Source: Alteromonas lipotrueae (GTDB lineage Bacteria > Pseudomonadota > Gammaproteobacteria > Enterobacterales > Alteromonadaceae). Taken from it: a stretch of DNA of 64,000 nt. The stretch lies in contig NZ_JAESDI010000005.1 of NCBI RefSeq assembly GCF_019249215.1, positions 276,361 through 340,360 on the forward strand, given 5' to 3'. This document shows positions 7,800 through 16,721 of the stretch, one piece after another. Under the pieces are notes generated by a model, which made no database searches, was not told the origin of the DNA, and worked only from the letters and a program-made list of their open reading frames with translations. Within the stretch, counting starts at the first letter, position 1; every line of letters starts with the position of its first letter. The position numbers and the translations under genes are program-made.

Positions 7800-8930
7800 T
7801 TAAATAGGTTGAGACAGAGCGATTAAAGATTCACGCATAATGGCGGAATGTTCTTCTTTATCACCACCATGAATCTCGATGTCACAGAGGCGAGCCGAGT
7901 TTTCAACAACCATTCTGCAGCGTTCCCAACGACGTTCGTGGAATCTTACAAACGCGCTGTCTAGATCCTCATTTCCGGCTAACTCATCTGCTAAAACGAT
8001 GGCACTTTCAATGCCAATACCAGCGCCTGAGGCTAGGTGAGGAGTGGTGGCGGCGACGGTATCACCGATTAAAACAAGGTGACCACGGTTCCAAGGCATT
8101 TTGACCAAGATATTCATCAGAGGGCGGTAGTCAATACTGGCTCGTTCATCATAAGCACGAGGAATCAAGGCTTGAACAATGGGATCGGAAAATTCCGACA
8201 TTAACTCGGCAAACAGTGTTGGCCAGGTAGATTTATCAATGTGTTCTTTGTTTGGACGATCTTCTGTGATGAACATATACATGAGCGAATCAGAAACAGG
8301 ATTAACCCCCAGTTTTAGGTGTTGACCCAACCACATATGAACACGGTCAATTTCTTCTGGGCGAGGCATAATGGCACGCCATACACCTTGACCGACATAT
8401 TCAGGATTTGGCACCTCTGGGAAAAATTCTTGGCGTAATTTTGAGTGAATACCGTCCGCACCGATGACGAGATCATATTGTCCTGTCGTACCATCAGTGA
8501 ACGTCACTTCCGCCCCATTTTCTGCCTGAGTAATGCTGTTATAGGTACAACCCAAACGCACGTTAACGCCTGCTTCAAGTGTTGCATTGGACATAATGCG
8601 TGCCAAGGTCGGTCTAAAAATACCACCACAACCGCCTACGCTCGAACCGACTGGGCTTGGCGTTGGTAGATTGGTTAACAGCTGACCATTACTTAAATAC
8701 ATGCCGATGGTATCGGTTACACACCCTTGCTTAACGACTTCCTCATAAAGACCGAGGATCTCTAAAGCTCGCATGGAGACACCATTAATAGTAATACCAG
8801 CACCCAGTTCACACCAATCTGGGTCAATCTCGACCAAGTCGACATCGATTCCGTTGTAAGATAGCCTGATTGCCGCGGCCATTCCCGAGAAACCACCACC
8901 GATCACCAAAACTTTATTTACCGCTGACAT
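7800..8930 (-). CDS. Class A FAD-dependent monooxygenase (salicylate hydroxylase-like)
   Basis: Single-component flavin hydroxylases of this type use NAD(P)H and O2 to add a hydroxyl to an aromatic or enol-type ring. In the 376 residues, the FAD ADP-binding motif is GGGFSGMAAAIRLSYNG (about 10-26) with Glu at the end of strand 2 (LVEID). The NAD(P)H/FAD DG motif is IGADGIHSKLR (about 155). The third motif is LIGDTVAATTPHLASGAGIG (about 285), with GD contacting the ribityl chain. The start codon overlaps the Rieske gene region by near-contact (stop 8932, start 8930), so co-expression is certain on spacing grounds. Substrate unknown; a phenolic or cyclic 1,3-diketone intermediate is plausible. 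Confidence 0.87.
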   Translation of the reverse strand: MSAVNKVLVIGGGFSGMAAAIRLSYNGIDVDLVEIDPDWCELGAGITINGVSMRALEILGLYEEVVKQGCVTDTIGMYLSNGQLLTNLPTPSPVGSSVGGCGGIFRPTLARIMSNATLEAGVNVRLGCTYNSITQAENGAEVTFTDGTTGQYDLVIGADGIHSKLRQEFFPEVPNPEYVGQGVWRAIMPRPEEIDRVHMWLGQHLKLGVNPVSDSLMYMFITEDRPNKEHIDKSTWPTLFAELMSEFSDPIVQALIPRAYDERASIDYRPLMNILVKMPWNRGHLVLIGDTVAATTPHLASGAGIGIESAIVLADELAGNEDLDSAFVRFHERRWERCRMVVENSARLCDIEIHGGDKEEHSAIMRESLIALSQPI

Positions 8931-8931
8931 A

Positions 8932-9291
8932 TCATGACTCCTTATTGTTTAGGTCTAAAAATGAAACAATGCCTTCAGAACTGACGAAGAGTTCAACTTT
9001 TTCTAATGTCTTAGCAAGACAGGGACCTTGAGTACAAAGCCCTGTGGTAGGGTCAAACAATGCACCGTGAGCAAAGCAGGTAAGGTGCGTTTTCTGAGTA
9101 TTCAGATACTGATCCTTACGCCATGCCATCGGCGCTCCCTGTACATGCGGACACGCATTTTTCCAACCGTAAAGCTCACCGTTTTTTTTCACGATAAAAA
9201 TGGCATCCTGCCCATTTTCGTTTTCTAGAAAACCTTTTGTGCTGTCATTCTCTAGGTCATCAACATGACATAGAGGAGAGAACTTATTCAT
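8932..9291 (-). CDS. Rieske [2Fe-2S] ferredoxin
   Basis: The 119-residue protein has the two Rieske cluster motifs: ACPHVQGAP (Cys-X-His, about residues 46-54) and TCFAHGALFD (Cys-X2-His, about 70-80). It resembles NirD/CarAc-type small electron carriers. It starts inside the end of the RND transporter gene (4-base overlap) and touches the flavin monooxygenase gene. A stand-alone Rieske ferredoxin normally feeds an oxygenase. No Rieske oxygenase alpha subunit is present in the window, so its redox partner may be the adjacent monooxygenase, the extradiol-like enzyme, or something encoded elsewhere. Confidence 0.88.
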   Translation of the reverse strand: MNKFSPLCHVDDLENDSTKGFLENENGQDAIFIVKKNGELYGWKNACPHVQGAPMAWRKDQYLNTQKTHLTCFAHGALFDPTTGLCTQGPCLAKTLEKVELFVSSEGIVSFLDLNNKES

Positions 9292-11798
9292 AATGATGTT
9301 GATAGGGGCCGGTTGCTTGTATCAGACAGCGTCTTTTCTGATGACGCGTCTGCTATCGATTCAGCTTTCGTTGTTTGAGGTGGCGTCACATCTTGATCAC
9401 GAGCCTCACTTACCTCCTGCTGGTTTGCATTGGCATAACTGGGCTTTAATAAAAAGTGTGCTAACGCAGGCAGCAAAATAAGCGCTCCTAACATGTTCCA
9501 TAAGAACATGAAGGCCAGCAATAACCCCATATCGGCTTGGAATTTAATGGGACTAAGTACCCAAGTAATAACACCAATCGATAAGGTTATGCCTGTGAGC
9601 ATGACCACTTTTCCAGTGAAATTAAGTGCTCTTAAGTAAGCCTTTGATAGGCTTGAACCTCGACGTAACTCCACCAGAGTAATGGATAAAATATACAAGG
9701 AGTAATCGATGCCAATACCTACTCCAAGGGCGATAACTGGCAAGGTAGCGACTTTTACGCCCATCTCAAGTTGAACCATTAGCGCTTCAGCTAACACTGA
9801 GGTCAGCATTAACGGAAGCACCGCCACCACGACGGCGCGCCATGAGCGAAAGGTAATAAAGGAGAGAATGATGACCGCCCCATAAACAAGGAAGAGCATG
9901 TTATACCAAGCTTCTTTAACCGTTATGTTGGTTGCTGCCTGAATACCAGCACTGCCTGCCGCTAATAGAAATTGGACATCATCAGTATTATTCTGCGCAG
10001 CGAATTGTTCGACGTGGGACACAATCCGGCTTAAGGTGTCAGCCTTGTGATCTTCAAGATAGGTATAAATAGTCAGTAAATTACAACTGTTGTTGTACAG
10101 CCCTCGGGGCGCACCAGCAGTGATATAATTTAACATTCTTTGGTTTTTTAAAAATTCATACCATTTTGGGTTGCCTTCGTTTAATCCAGCTAACACTCTG
10201 CGGGACAATAAGGGGAGTGAATTGGTGGATTCTACGCCCAGTAATTGGCGTAACTGCCATTCTAGCGCATCAATTTTATTCAGTGTTTGATACTGAGAAC
10301 ATTGACCATCCGGGGTTTTGACCATAATGGCTAATACATCACTTGAAGCGCCATAATGCTTATTCATGAAGGCAACGTCTTGATTGTATCGACTGTCTTT
10401 ACGTAACTCTGGTGCGCCTTGGTCCAAATCCCCAATCTTTAAATAAGTACTGTGATAATAGCCGCCTGCCGCTAATATAAATCCACAAGTTAAGGCCGCG
10501 GTGGCCCATTTTCGTTGAGTAAATTTATCCAAAAGACGCCAAAATATGGGCGCTTTTTTGCTTTCATCGGACGTTATATCGTTAACGACACTGCGTTGTG
10601 CCGCCGAAGTGCTGACACCCACATAGGAAAGCAGGATAGGAAGTAGAATTAAATTGGTGAAGATCAGTACCGCCACACCTATGGAAGCGGCGATGGCCAG
10701 TTCTTGGATGACTTTGATATCAATCACTAATAGCACTGCAAAACCTACCGCATCAGCAAGTAAGGCGGTAAGACCCGCTAGAAACAGTCGTCTAAAGGTA
10801 AATCGAGCAGCGACAAGTTTGTCAAAACCTCGCCCTACATCCTGCATAATGCCATTCATTTTCTGCGCCCCGTGGCTCATACCGATCGCAAAGACTAAAA
10901 AAGGCACTAGGATGGAATAGGGATTAAGGTCATAACCTAGCGTTGGCAATATGCCCAACTGCCATACCACAGCCAATAAAGAAGCAAACACCACTAAGCC
11001 AGTGGAGCGAACGCAGCGGGTGTACCAAAATACCATTAATGTTGCGATGACCACAGCAACAACGAAAAACCAAATAACGGTTTGCACTCCCGCAATGAGG
11101 TCCCCCATCACTTTTGTGAAGCCCGTTATGTGAATGTCTAATCCTTTTTCTTGATACTTAGCACGTAGCTTCTCTAATTTTTCAGAGTAGCTTGCATAAT
11201 CAAGAGGCTTGCCTGTTGCGTCTTGATTTAACAGCGGCATATAAATCACAGTCGATTCTTCGTCTGAGGCGATGAGTTGGCCTATTTGCCCAGAGCGAGC
11301 AACATTCGCTTTAAGCTGTTGTAGGCTTTCAGGAGAACCATCGTACCCTTCTGGAATAACTGGGCCGCCTTCTAAGCCTTCTTCGGTGATACCGATCCAG
11401 CGAGTAGAAGGTGTCCAAAGGGATTTCATTTGGACACGATCCACGCCTGGCATAAGGAAGACTTCATCGCTTAGTTGACGCAAGAGTTGAAGATAGTGGG
11501 CATCATAAATACTGCCACCAGGGTTGGCGACGGCAATTCTAAGCGCGTTGCCTAGCCCGGTCAGTTCTGTCTCATAATTAAGGTAATTTTTGATATAGCT
11601 TTGTTCTGTCGGAAGTGTTTTTTCAAAGCTTGCATTAATGGTCAGTTTGCTCGATTGCCATACAAGAATGACCGACAAAACGGTAAAAATCATCAACACA
11701 ATCAATCTATGATTAAACAGTATTCTCTCAATCAGTTGCCCAGAGTTTGGGTCGAAAGGCGCTTTTTTAGTGTCGGAAACAGGGACTTCATACTTCAT
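9288..11798 (-). CDS. RND/MMPL-type membrane transporter
   Basis: The 836-residue protein has the layout of the lipid/sterol type of RND proteins (MMPL, HpnN-like). One membrane helix lies near residues 32-50, a large periplasmic loop follows (55-230), then a cluster of five to six helices (235-400) and another at 430-455. A second periplasmic loop and a final helix cluster (640-790) with GVGIGIDYSLYIL complete it. The C-terminal tail is charged and low in complexity. Such proteins with a BNR/YCF48 partner, DUF1302 and DUF1329 are repeatedly found together in clusters for hydrophobic substrates. Direction of transport is not known. It overlaps both neighbours by 4 bases. Confidence 0.88.
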   Translation of the reverse strand: MKYEVPVSDTKKAPFDPNSGQLIERILFNHRLIVLMIFTVLSVILVWQSSKLTINASFEKTLPTEQSYIKNYLNYETELTGLGNALRIAVANPGGSIYDAHYLQLLRQLSDEVFLMPGVDRVQMKSLWTPSTRWIGITEEGLEGGPVIPEGYDGSPESLQQLKANVARSGQIGQLIASDEESTVIYMPLLNQDATGKPLDYASYSEKLEKLRAKYQEKGLDIHITGFTKVMGDLIAGVQTVIWFFVVAVVIATLMVFWYTRCVRSTGLVVFASLLAVVWQLGILPTLGYDLNPYSILVPFLVFAIGMSHGAQKMNGIMQDVGRGFDKLVAARFTFRRLFLAGLTALLADAVGFAVLLVIDIKVIQELAIAASIGVAVLIFTNLILLPILLSYVGVSTSAAQRSVVNDITSDESKKAPIFWRLLDKFTQRKWATAALTCGFILAAGGYYHSTYLKIGDLDQGAPELRKDSRYNQDVAFMNKHYGASSDVLAIMVKTPDGQCSQYQTLNKIDALEWQLRQLLGVESTNSLPLLSRRVLAGLNEGNPKWYEFLKNQRMLNYITAGAPRGLYNNSCNLLTIYTYLEDHKADTLSRIVSHVEQFAAQNNTDDVQFLLAAGSAGIQAATNITVKEAWYNMLFLVYGAVIILSFITFRSWRAVVVAVLPLMLTSVLAEALMVQLEMGVKVATLPVIALGVGIGIDYSLYILSITLVELRRGSSLSKAYLRALNFTGKVVMLTGITLSIGVITWVLSPIKFQADMGLLLAFMFLWNMLGALILLPALAHFLLKPSYANANQQEVSEARDQDVTPPQTTKAESIADASSEKTLSDTSNRPLSTSL

Positions 11799-12856
11799 TT
11801 TGAGTTTCCTATGTGCACTGGAATGGAACCTTTGATACTAAGAGCAAGCAGATTACCTTTAGAGGTTTCTATTAGATGAGTTAGTGGCGGAAGTGGTTTG
11901 TGATTAATAGGAAGCAACTGGTCGTTTGCTAATGACAGTATCATGCCGGCTTGAGTTGACATAAACAGCTGTCCAGTTTTACTGATCAGCGAGGCGGTAA
12001 TAGACGCAGGTAGCTGATCATTGATTTTTTCCCAAGAAGAACCCTTGTCATGAGAAACAAAAGCATTGCCTCGAAGGCCTGCAACAATCAAATCGTTATT
12101 TGGGAGTAACTCAGCAGTGAAAAAACTGCCTTCATATGGCGACTCTAGTGTCTTAAAGGTTTGTCCATTGTCCACGGATAATGCAATGAAGCCTTGTTCC
12201 CCCGCGATTAATACTTGATTGCCTTGTTTTCTGACGGCATAAAGGTGGTAACCGAAAAAGTTTTCGATGCGCCCCATCCAAGATTGCCACGTTTTTCCTG
12301 CGTCTTTTGTTTCAATGGCAAGGCCATAAGCACCGACGACCACCAAATGTTTTGGACCCAGTTGTAAAAGGTCCAAAAAGGGTTTGTCTGGGCCATCTGT
12401 CACGAAACGCTGCATCTCTTGAATCGTTTGCTTATCGCCGTCATCGATGGCTTCCGTGAGTAACTGCTTTGCTAAGGCTTGGCCATCTAACTTAACTTGC
12501 CAACTGTCACCACCATTGCTTGTTCCTAAGACAATGCCGCTGTGCCCAATCGCGTAACCGTTATTCTTATCGCTGAAGGCTATGCCAGTTAAGGTCACAC
12601 TCACTGGAGAGGGGACCTGTTGCCAGCTTTCACCATTATCGTTAGAGCGGAGAATTAAGCCTCTTTCACCCACGGTAAAAAGAGAAGCGCCCGCGTAGGC
12701 GGCACCTAATAGAACAGAATGATCACCTAAATCGGATTGGGTCGCAGCGCGCTCCATTGCATCCTTTGTTGCCGCTTGGCTTTTGCTGATAGAGAAAATA
12801 AGTAAAAGCAGTAGTGCGATAGGATAGAAGCCTAATTTTCCACCTTGTCCCTTCAT
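11795..12856 (-). CDS. Periplasmic BNR/YCF48-like beta-propeller protein
   Basis: The 353-residue product has a signal peptide (residues 1-28, hydrophobic core ALLLLLIFSISKSQA) and then repeated blades with S-x-D-x-G-x-W patterns (SNDNGESWQQV, TSNGGDSWQVK, TKDAGKTWQSW, SVDNGQTFKTL, SHDKGSSWEKI). This is the YCF48/sialidase-like propeller fold. These proteins are usual partners of RND/MMPL transporters in DUF1302/DUF1329 clusters and may act as adaptors or substrate-binding parts in the periplasm. It overlaps the transporter gene and the MFS gene by 4 bases each, which is tight coupling. Confidence 0.85.
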   Translation of the reverse strand: MKGQGGKLGFYPIALLLLLIFSISKSQAATKDAMERAATQSDLGDHSVLLGAAYAGASLFTVGERGLILRSNDNGESWQQVPSPVSVTLTGIAFSDKNNGYAIGHSGIVLGTSNGGDSWQVKLDGQALAKQLLTEAIDDGDKQTIQEMQRFVTDGPDKPFLDLLQLGPKHLVVVGAYGLAIETKDAGKTWQSWMGRIENFFGYHLYAVRKQGNQVLIAGEQGFIALSVDNGQTFKTLESPYEGSFFTAELLPNNDLIVAGLRGNAFVSHDKGSSWEKINDQLPASITASLISKTGQLFMSTQAGMILSLANDQLLPINHKPLPPLTHLIETSKGNLLALSIKGSIPVHIGNSK

Positions 12857-14019
12857 ACTGTAGGCTCCGATTTAACCATTAGAGGAGCTTGGTGAAAAAC
12901 ACGCATAAAGCAAAACACAGAGAGACTGCCAAAACACAGTGCCGCAATACCGATACCATGATAGCCGGCAAGCTTGACAATGGTGCCGCCGAGAACCGGG
13001 CCGATTGCGGCGCCTATCATTAGTACTGCAGGTGTGGCGGCTAAAGCACGTCCAGAAGTATCCAATTTAGCTAACAAACCAAATACAAAGGTATGGGTAA
13101 ACATGATGAGTGAGACAAAGACGATAGACGCGGCACCGAATAACACTAATGACGACGAATTCATAATAATATTGGCTAAGATCACCTGTATGACAGGGCC
13201 AAGGAAAAGTACTAAACGAGTCGAGATACGTTTTTCTGAGATACCAGCCATGACAGTAGCAAAAAGGTTAAATAGGGAAAGCGCCACTAGAATGAAGGTG
13301 ATTTCTTGTGCGCTGAAGCCTCTCTCATTGGCAACACGTTCCATAAAGCTAAAGGTCATGGCCTGTGTCACCACCATTAAGCTAATGCCTATCATGCCGT
13401 ACCAAACATTAGTGGGGATTTTTTTATGAGTTACGGTTTCGCTTTTCTCTAACTCTTGCTTGTCAAAATTGACTCTAGGGAAGGCTAGGGCACAGATTAA
13501 AGCGGCTAAGACCATTACTCCCGCAAAGATAATAAACAAGGAATGGCCACCTTTTAGCTGGATGATGTTTGGTGTAACGGCCATAAATGCCAAGCCTAAC
13601 AAGCCGGATGCGAACCCAGTCATAGCGTATAATCTATGAGGGTTTTCTGCCCGTGCAACGGTGCCATGGGTCATGCTAAGCGCTGAACTTGCACAAGCAC
13701 CGGCAATCAAGTGCAGTATGGCTAAATGCAAAAAGCCGGAAGTCTGTGAGGCAATAAAAAAACACACCCCCGCGGACAGATAACCAACCGTAGTCACCAG
13801 TTTGTGATTCATTTTTTTGAAACGCGGTGCAATTGATAGGCTTGCGCAAACAGCACCGATAAGAAAGAGAGTCACTAACGCGCCAGCTTGCTGAGCGTCA
13901 TAATGATAAGCCGCTACTAACACGCCTATCCAGAGGGGTAACGCAACCAAATCAAGCATGCCTGCGCAGTTCGACGCCATGATAGCGACATTACCTTTTA
14001 AACCAAATCGCTGACTCAT
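12853..14019 (-). CDS. MFS transporter (388 residues)
   Basis: A twelve-helix major facilitator protein, with helices spread over the whole length and a basic cytoplasmic loop in the middle (KQELEKSETVTHKK, about residue 195). I chose ATG 14019 because AGGAGA lies 8 bases before it. The longer frame to 14121 adds 34 residues with no membrane or family character. MFS carriers in catabolic clusters usually bring in acids or aromatic compounds, or export toxic intermediates. The substrate is not readable here. It is the first gene of the tightly overlapping run MFS - BNR - RND - Rieske - monooxygenase - cupin. Confidence 0.85.
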   Translation of the reverse strand: MSQRFGLKGNVAIMASNCAGMLDLVALPLWIGVLVAAYHYDAQQAGALVTLFLIGAVCASLSIAPRFKKMNHKLVTTVGYLSAGVCFFIASQTSGFLHLAILHLIAGACASSALSMTHGTVARAENPHRLYAMTGFASGLLGLAFMAVTPNIIQLKGGHSLFIIFAGVMVLAALICALAFPRVNFDKQELEKSETVTHKKIPTNVWYGMIGISLMVVTQAMTFSFMERVANERGFSAQEITFILVALSLFNLFATVMAGISEKRISTRLVLFLGPVIQVILANIIMNSSSLVLFGAASIVFVSLIMFTHTFVFGLLAKLDTSGRALAATPAVLMIGAAIGPVLGGTIVKLAGYHGIGIAALCFGSLSVFCFMRVFHQAPLMVKSEPTV

Positions 14020-14260
14020 AACACGTCTCCTAAGTGGAAAATAATAGGTCGGCAAATTCTGGCTTTTACATTGCCAAAGCGTATCTGGTTTGTGATTCTT
14101 AGTATCAACATATTTTATCACCCACGTTATTTATTTTTATTCTGTGGTCGCGAAGGCTAAAGGCCGTTGTTATAGGCCGACCCCCTTGTTATTAAACAAG
14201 GGGGAATGGTGCTTCGTACCACGCTTTGTTAGGGAAGAACGACCCTTTTCTCTCGATCCT
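14020..14260 (-). promoter_or_regulatory. Intergenic region with a strong hairpin, upstream of the MFS gene
   Basis: The 241 bases between the dioxygenase stop and the MFS start hold a perfect 10-bp inverted repeat, CCCCCTTGTT (14181-14190) and AACAAGGGGG (14195-14204), with a four-base loop. There is no T run on either side, so it is not a classical intrinsic terminator. It could stabilise an mRNA 3' end or reduce read-through between the two halves of block A. The ribosome binding site AGGAGA of the MFS gene lies at the start-proximal end. Confidence 0.45.
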
Positions 14261-15214
14261 TTATTCATAATCACCGTTGTGGGGTGTGTCTGCCCCAGGC
14301 GCCCATTTCTCTCGATTTCGCATCAAAAAAGCCTGTGAAGCATCTGCTCCCATCGGTGAAACACGAGGCGTCCAATTTTTGTCGTGAAGATCCATGTCGG
14401 CGTCCATTTCAATATGGCAAGCAAACGGGCTGTTGAAATACCAGAACCAGTTTGAACCTAAAATATGACGACCTGGTCCCCAAAAGGCTTGATAACCTTT
14501 TTTGATAAAGCGCTCCCCATTTTGTATCAACTCAGTCGGGCCACTAAAATGGAAGGTAAAATGCTCAACACCTTGCATGAACGGCGGTGCACCAATTAAA
14601 AAATGAGTATGATGTTCTAAACTGCCGCTCGGTTGTAAAAACGGTCCTATGTCTTCAAAACGATCGGTACAGCGAAAGCCCAGTCGTTCAACATAAAAGG
14701 CTTCTGCTTTTTTAACATCTGGCACAAAATACACAATGTGAGACAGGCTTATCGGACGAATTTGTTCCGCATCGACGTCGACGCCCAGTTGGTTAACCGG
14801 TCTTTGAAATGGCGAGCCTGGAAGGTTTGAAATTTCGCCCACTAGGTTAATCTGCTTTTTCTTAGAGATTTGAAAGCCAATGGCGAAACCTGAGTCATCA
14901 TGAGATTCGATAGACCCATCTGCTAAAGTTTCGACTGCACGGTCTTTACTGAGCTCAGCATACAGGTCGTCAAGACTTTGTTGGTCAGCGACGCCCATGA
15001 CTGTTTTTCGCATCATACAGCCATTACCAACACTGGCTGGCAGACTCGGATCCTCTGTTTTAGCCAGAACAACGCCCGTGCCATCCAGCGCCTCAAAGCG
15101 CCCACCCTCATCAGTAACATCGACTGGAATGAGACCATAATCGGTTAAAAAGATGGCACAAGAAGGGATATCGTCTACCCCAAAAATAATGGTTTCTAAA
15201 CCTACAACTTTCAT
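14261..15214 (-). CDS. Type I extradiol dioxygenase-like VOC protein
   Basis: The 317-residue protein has two vicinal-oxygen-chelate halves. The C-terminal half (about residues 150-280) keeps the three metal ligands of type I extradiol dioxygenases: His in LSHIVYFVPD, His in EHHTHFLIGA and Glu in CHIEMDAD. The N-terminal half lacks them, as in the two-domain 2,3-dihydroxybiphenyl dioxygenases. It should be an Fe(II)- or Mn(II)-dependent ring-cleaving or related oxygenase, but VOC enzymes are diverse. ATG 15214 was chosen because AGAGGAAAGAG precedes it; the longer frame to 15256 would run into the hydrolase gene. It lies 22 bases after the hydrolase, a natural ring-cleavage pair. Confidence 0.82.
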   Translation of the reverse strand: MKVVGLETIIFGVDDIPSCAIFLTDYGLIPVDVTDEGGRFEALDGTGVVLAKTEDPSLPASVGNGCMMRKTVMGVADQQSLDDLYAELSKDRAVETLADGSIESHDDSGFAIGFQISKKKQINLVGEISNLPGSPFQRPVNQLGVDVDAEQIRPISLSHIVYFVPDVKKAEAFYVERLGFRCTDRFEDIGPFLQPSGSLEHHTHFLIGAPPFMQGVEHFTFHFSGPTELIQNGERFIKKGYQAFWGPGRHILGSNWFWYFNSPFACHIEMDADMDLHDKNWTPRVSPMGADASQAFLMRNREKWAPGADTPHNGDYE

Positions 15215-15236
15215 ATCTCTTTCCTCTAGTAAGTGG

Positions 15237-16394
15237 TTAGGCTGTATGACCACCAAGCGTTTCTGCCACCCAGTCGACTAAGTAGGCACCTGCATTGGCT
15301 GAGTTATCAAAGCTAGAGTGCTGTACACCACCTTCTCGAACAGTGAAAATTTTAAGTTCACGTTTAGGGCTATTGACGAGCTGCTCATAGGTTCGGTGCG
15401 CCCATTTAAGAGGGATCTGAGAATCTTTTTCACCATGGGTGACGAGGAATGGCACCTTGATTTGATCGAGTACACCATCAAGGTGGACGTTTTCAGAGAT
15501 TTGCATAAATTCGTCCATGTCTTTTGCACCCCACACCCAACGTACATGATCCCAATAGTGCGGAACGGGAAAGTCACCTTCTTTTTCTAAGCGACGTTTT
15601 TGTACATCACGCCAATCATGGTTAGCTCCCCATACAAGGCCACAGGCAAATCTAGGTTCAAAAGCAACGGCTCTTGGGCAGTAATAACCACCGAGGGAAA
15701 CCCCTTGTAAACCAATTCTTTTGGCATCAATGTCGTCACGTGTTTCTAACCAGTCGACAATTCGACTGGCCCAATGTTCACTGTCATAGCGGGCAGTAAA
15801 TCCTTGTAGGCGTATGGCTTCGCCTGTACCTGGTTGGTCAACAATGAGAGAGGAAATGCCACGTTTTGCTAATAATTGAGGCACGCCTACGCGATAGATC
15901 ATCTCTTTAATAGAATCTAGGCCATTGACTTGAACGAGAATGGGCGCTTTGCCTTCGACGCCTTCGGCGCGAACATATAAGGCGGATATGTGTTTACCCT
16001 CATAAGGAATCTCAACGCGTTCACAGTTTTCTTTCGCTAAGGTCGTTCCCTTAGCGAAGACTTTTAAAAAGTGTTTGTAAAGGGTTAGTCGACTTTCGCT
16101 TCCAAGGCCTTGCAAGCGTTCAGCTGTGCCATAATAGGTTGCTGCTCGAGCATATTTGTCACCAGCAGATAACAATCGACCCTTGTCTTCGTCTTCTTTT
16201 GCCAAATCACACAGCTTATCCGCCATGCGTTCCCAGCTTTCTCTAAAGGCTATTGAACCCGCTTCGTCTTTAGCTTTAGCCGCTTCTTTTAGCGGTGCGC
16301 ACATTTCTTCAATTTCCCCTATACGAGCCCCCATTTCTAGTGCCAGGTTGATCGAAAGGTCCCATGGATAATTGCTCGGAAAATAACGAAACAT
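15237..16394 (-). CDS. Alpha/beta hydrolase of the DHPON-hydrolase/FrsA-like group
   Basis: The 385-residue protein has a helical N-terminal cap (about residues 1-125, with SAGDKYARAATYYGTAERL) and an alpha/beta hydrolase core. The catalytic residues are visible: Ser in GVSLGGYYC, Asp in GEKDSQIP and His in GGVQHSSFD. This layout resembles 2,6-dihydroxypseudooxynicotine hydrolase, which breaks a C-C bond between an acyl chain and a dihydroxylated ring, and FrsA-like esterases. Next to a ring-cleaving dioxygenase it may split an acyl-aromatic or a ring-fission product. The AraC- and LysR-controlled context supports catabolism. The precise substrate is unknown. Confidence 0.8.
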   Translation of the reverse strand: MFRYFPSNYPWDLSINLALEMGARIGEIEEMCAPLKEAAKAKDEAGSIAFRESWERMADKLCDLAKEDEDKGRLLSAGDKYARAATYYGTAERLQGLGSESRLTLYKHFLKVFAKGTTLAKENCERVEIPYEGKHISALYVRAEGVEGKAPILVQVNGLDSIKEMIYRVGVPQLLAKRGISSLIVDQPGTGEAIRLQGFTARYDSEHWASRIVDWLETRDDIDAKRIGLQGVSLGGYYCPRAVAFEPRFACGLVWGANHDWRDVQKRRLEKEGDFPVPHYWDHVRWVWGAKDMDEFMQISENVHLDGVLDQIKVPFLVTHGEKDSQIPLKWAHRTYEQLVNSPKRELKIFTVREGGVQHSSFDNSANAGAYLVDWVAETLGGHTA

Positions 16395-16721
16395 AAGTTC
16401 TCCAATTTTTTTATTTCAGCTTAATAGTACGTTTAAATTGTTTAAGGAAGGTGCGAAAAAGTCTTCTGATAGACACGAAGGGCGTAGGCTAAGCTCTCTT
16501 TATTGTTTGTTAAGTTTGTTGCCAATATACTTATATTGGACGGCGAAACTTGCCTCGACTAAAAGAGAGTTATTACCACGCTGAAGCCAGTGAACTTGTT
16601 CGTACTTTCCTTAATAACTTGATAGATAAAATGCAGTTTGCCCCAAGTCAATAAGGTAACCTAAAGGGGAGTAAGGCTACTCACTCCTCAAGGCAAACCG
16701 TTCAACTCAATTTACTTCTAG
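16395..16721 (-). promoter_or_regulatory. 327-base gap upstream of the hydrolase gene, with a palindrome
   Basis: This is the largest gap inside block A. It holds the perfect palindrome CCAATATA-CT-TATATTGG (16522-16539), a likely regulator-binding site or promoter element. A five-base-arm hairpin, GAGTA-AGGC-TACTC, lies near 16669-16682, downstream of the DUF1329 stop. GGAGAAC lies directly before the hydrolase ATG. No open frame or RNA gene was seen. The gap suggests that the hydrolase-dioxygenase pair has its own promoter. Confidence 0.4.

Noticed and set aside
12974..13429. Plus-strand frame of 151 residues inside the MFS gene
   Set aside because: Antisense shadow of a membrane protein gene; no family or ribosome binding site.
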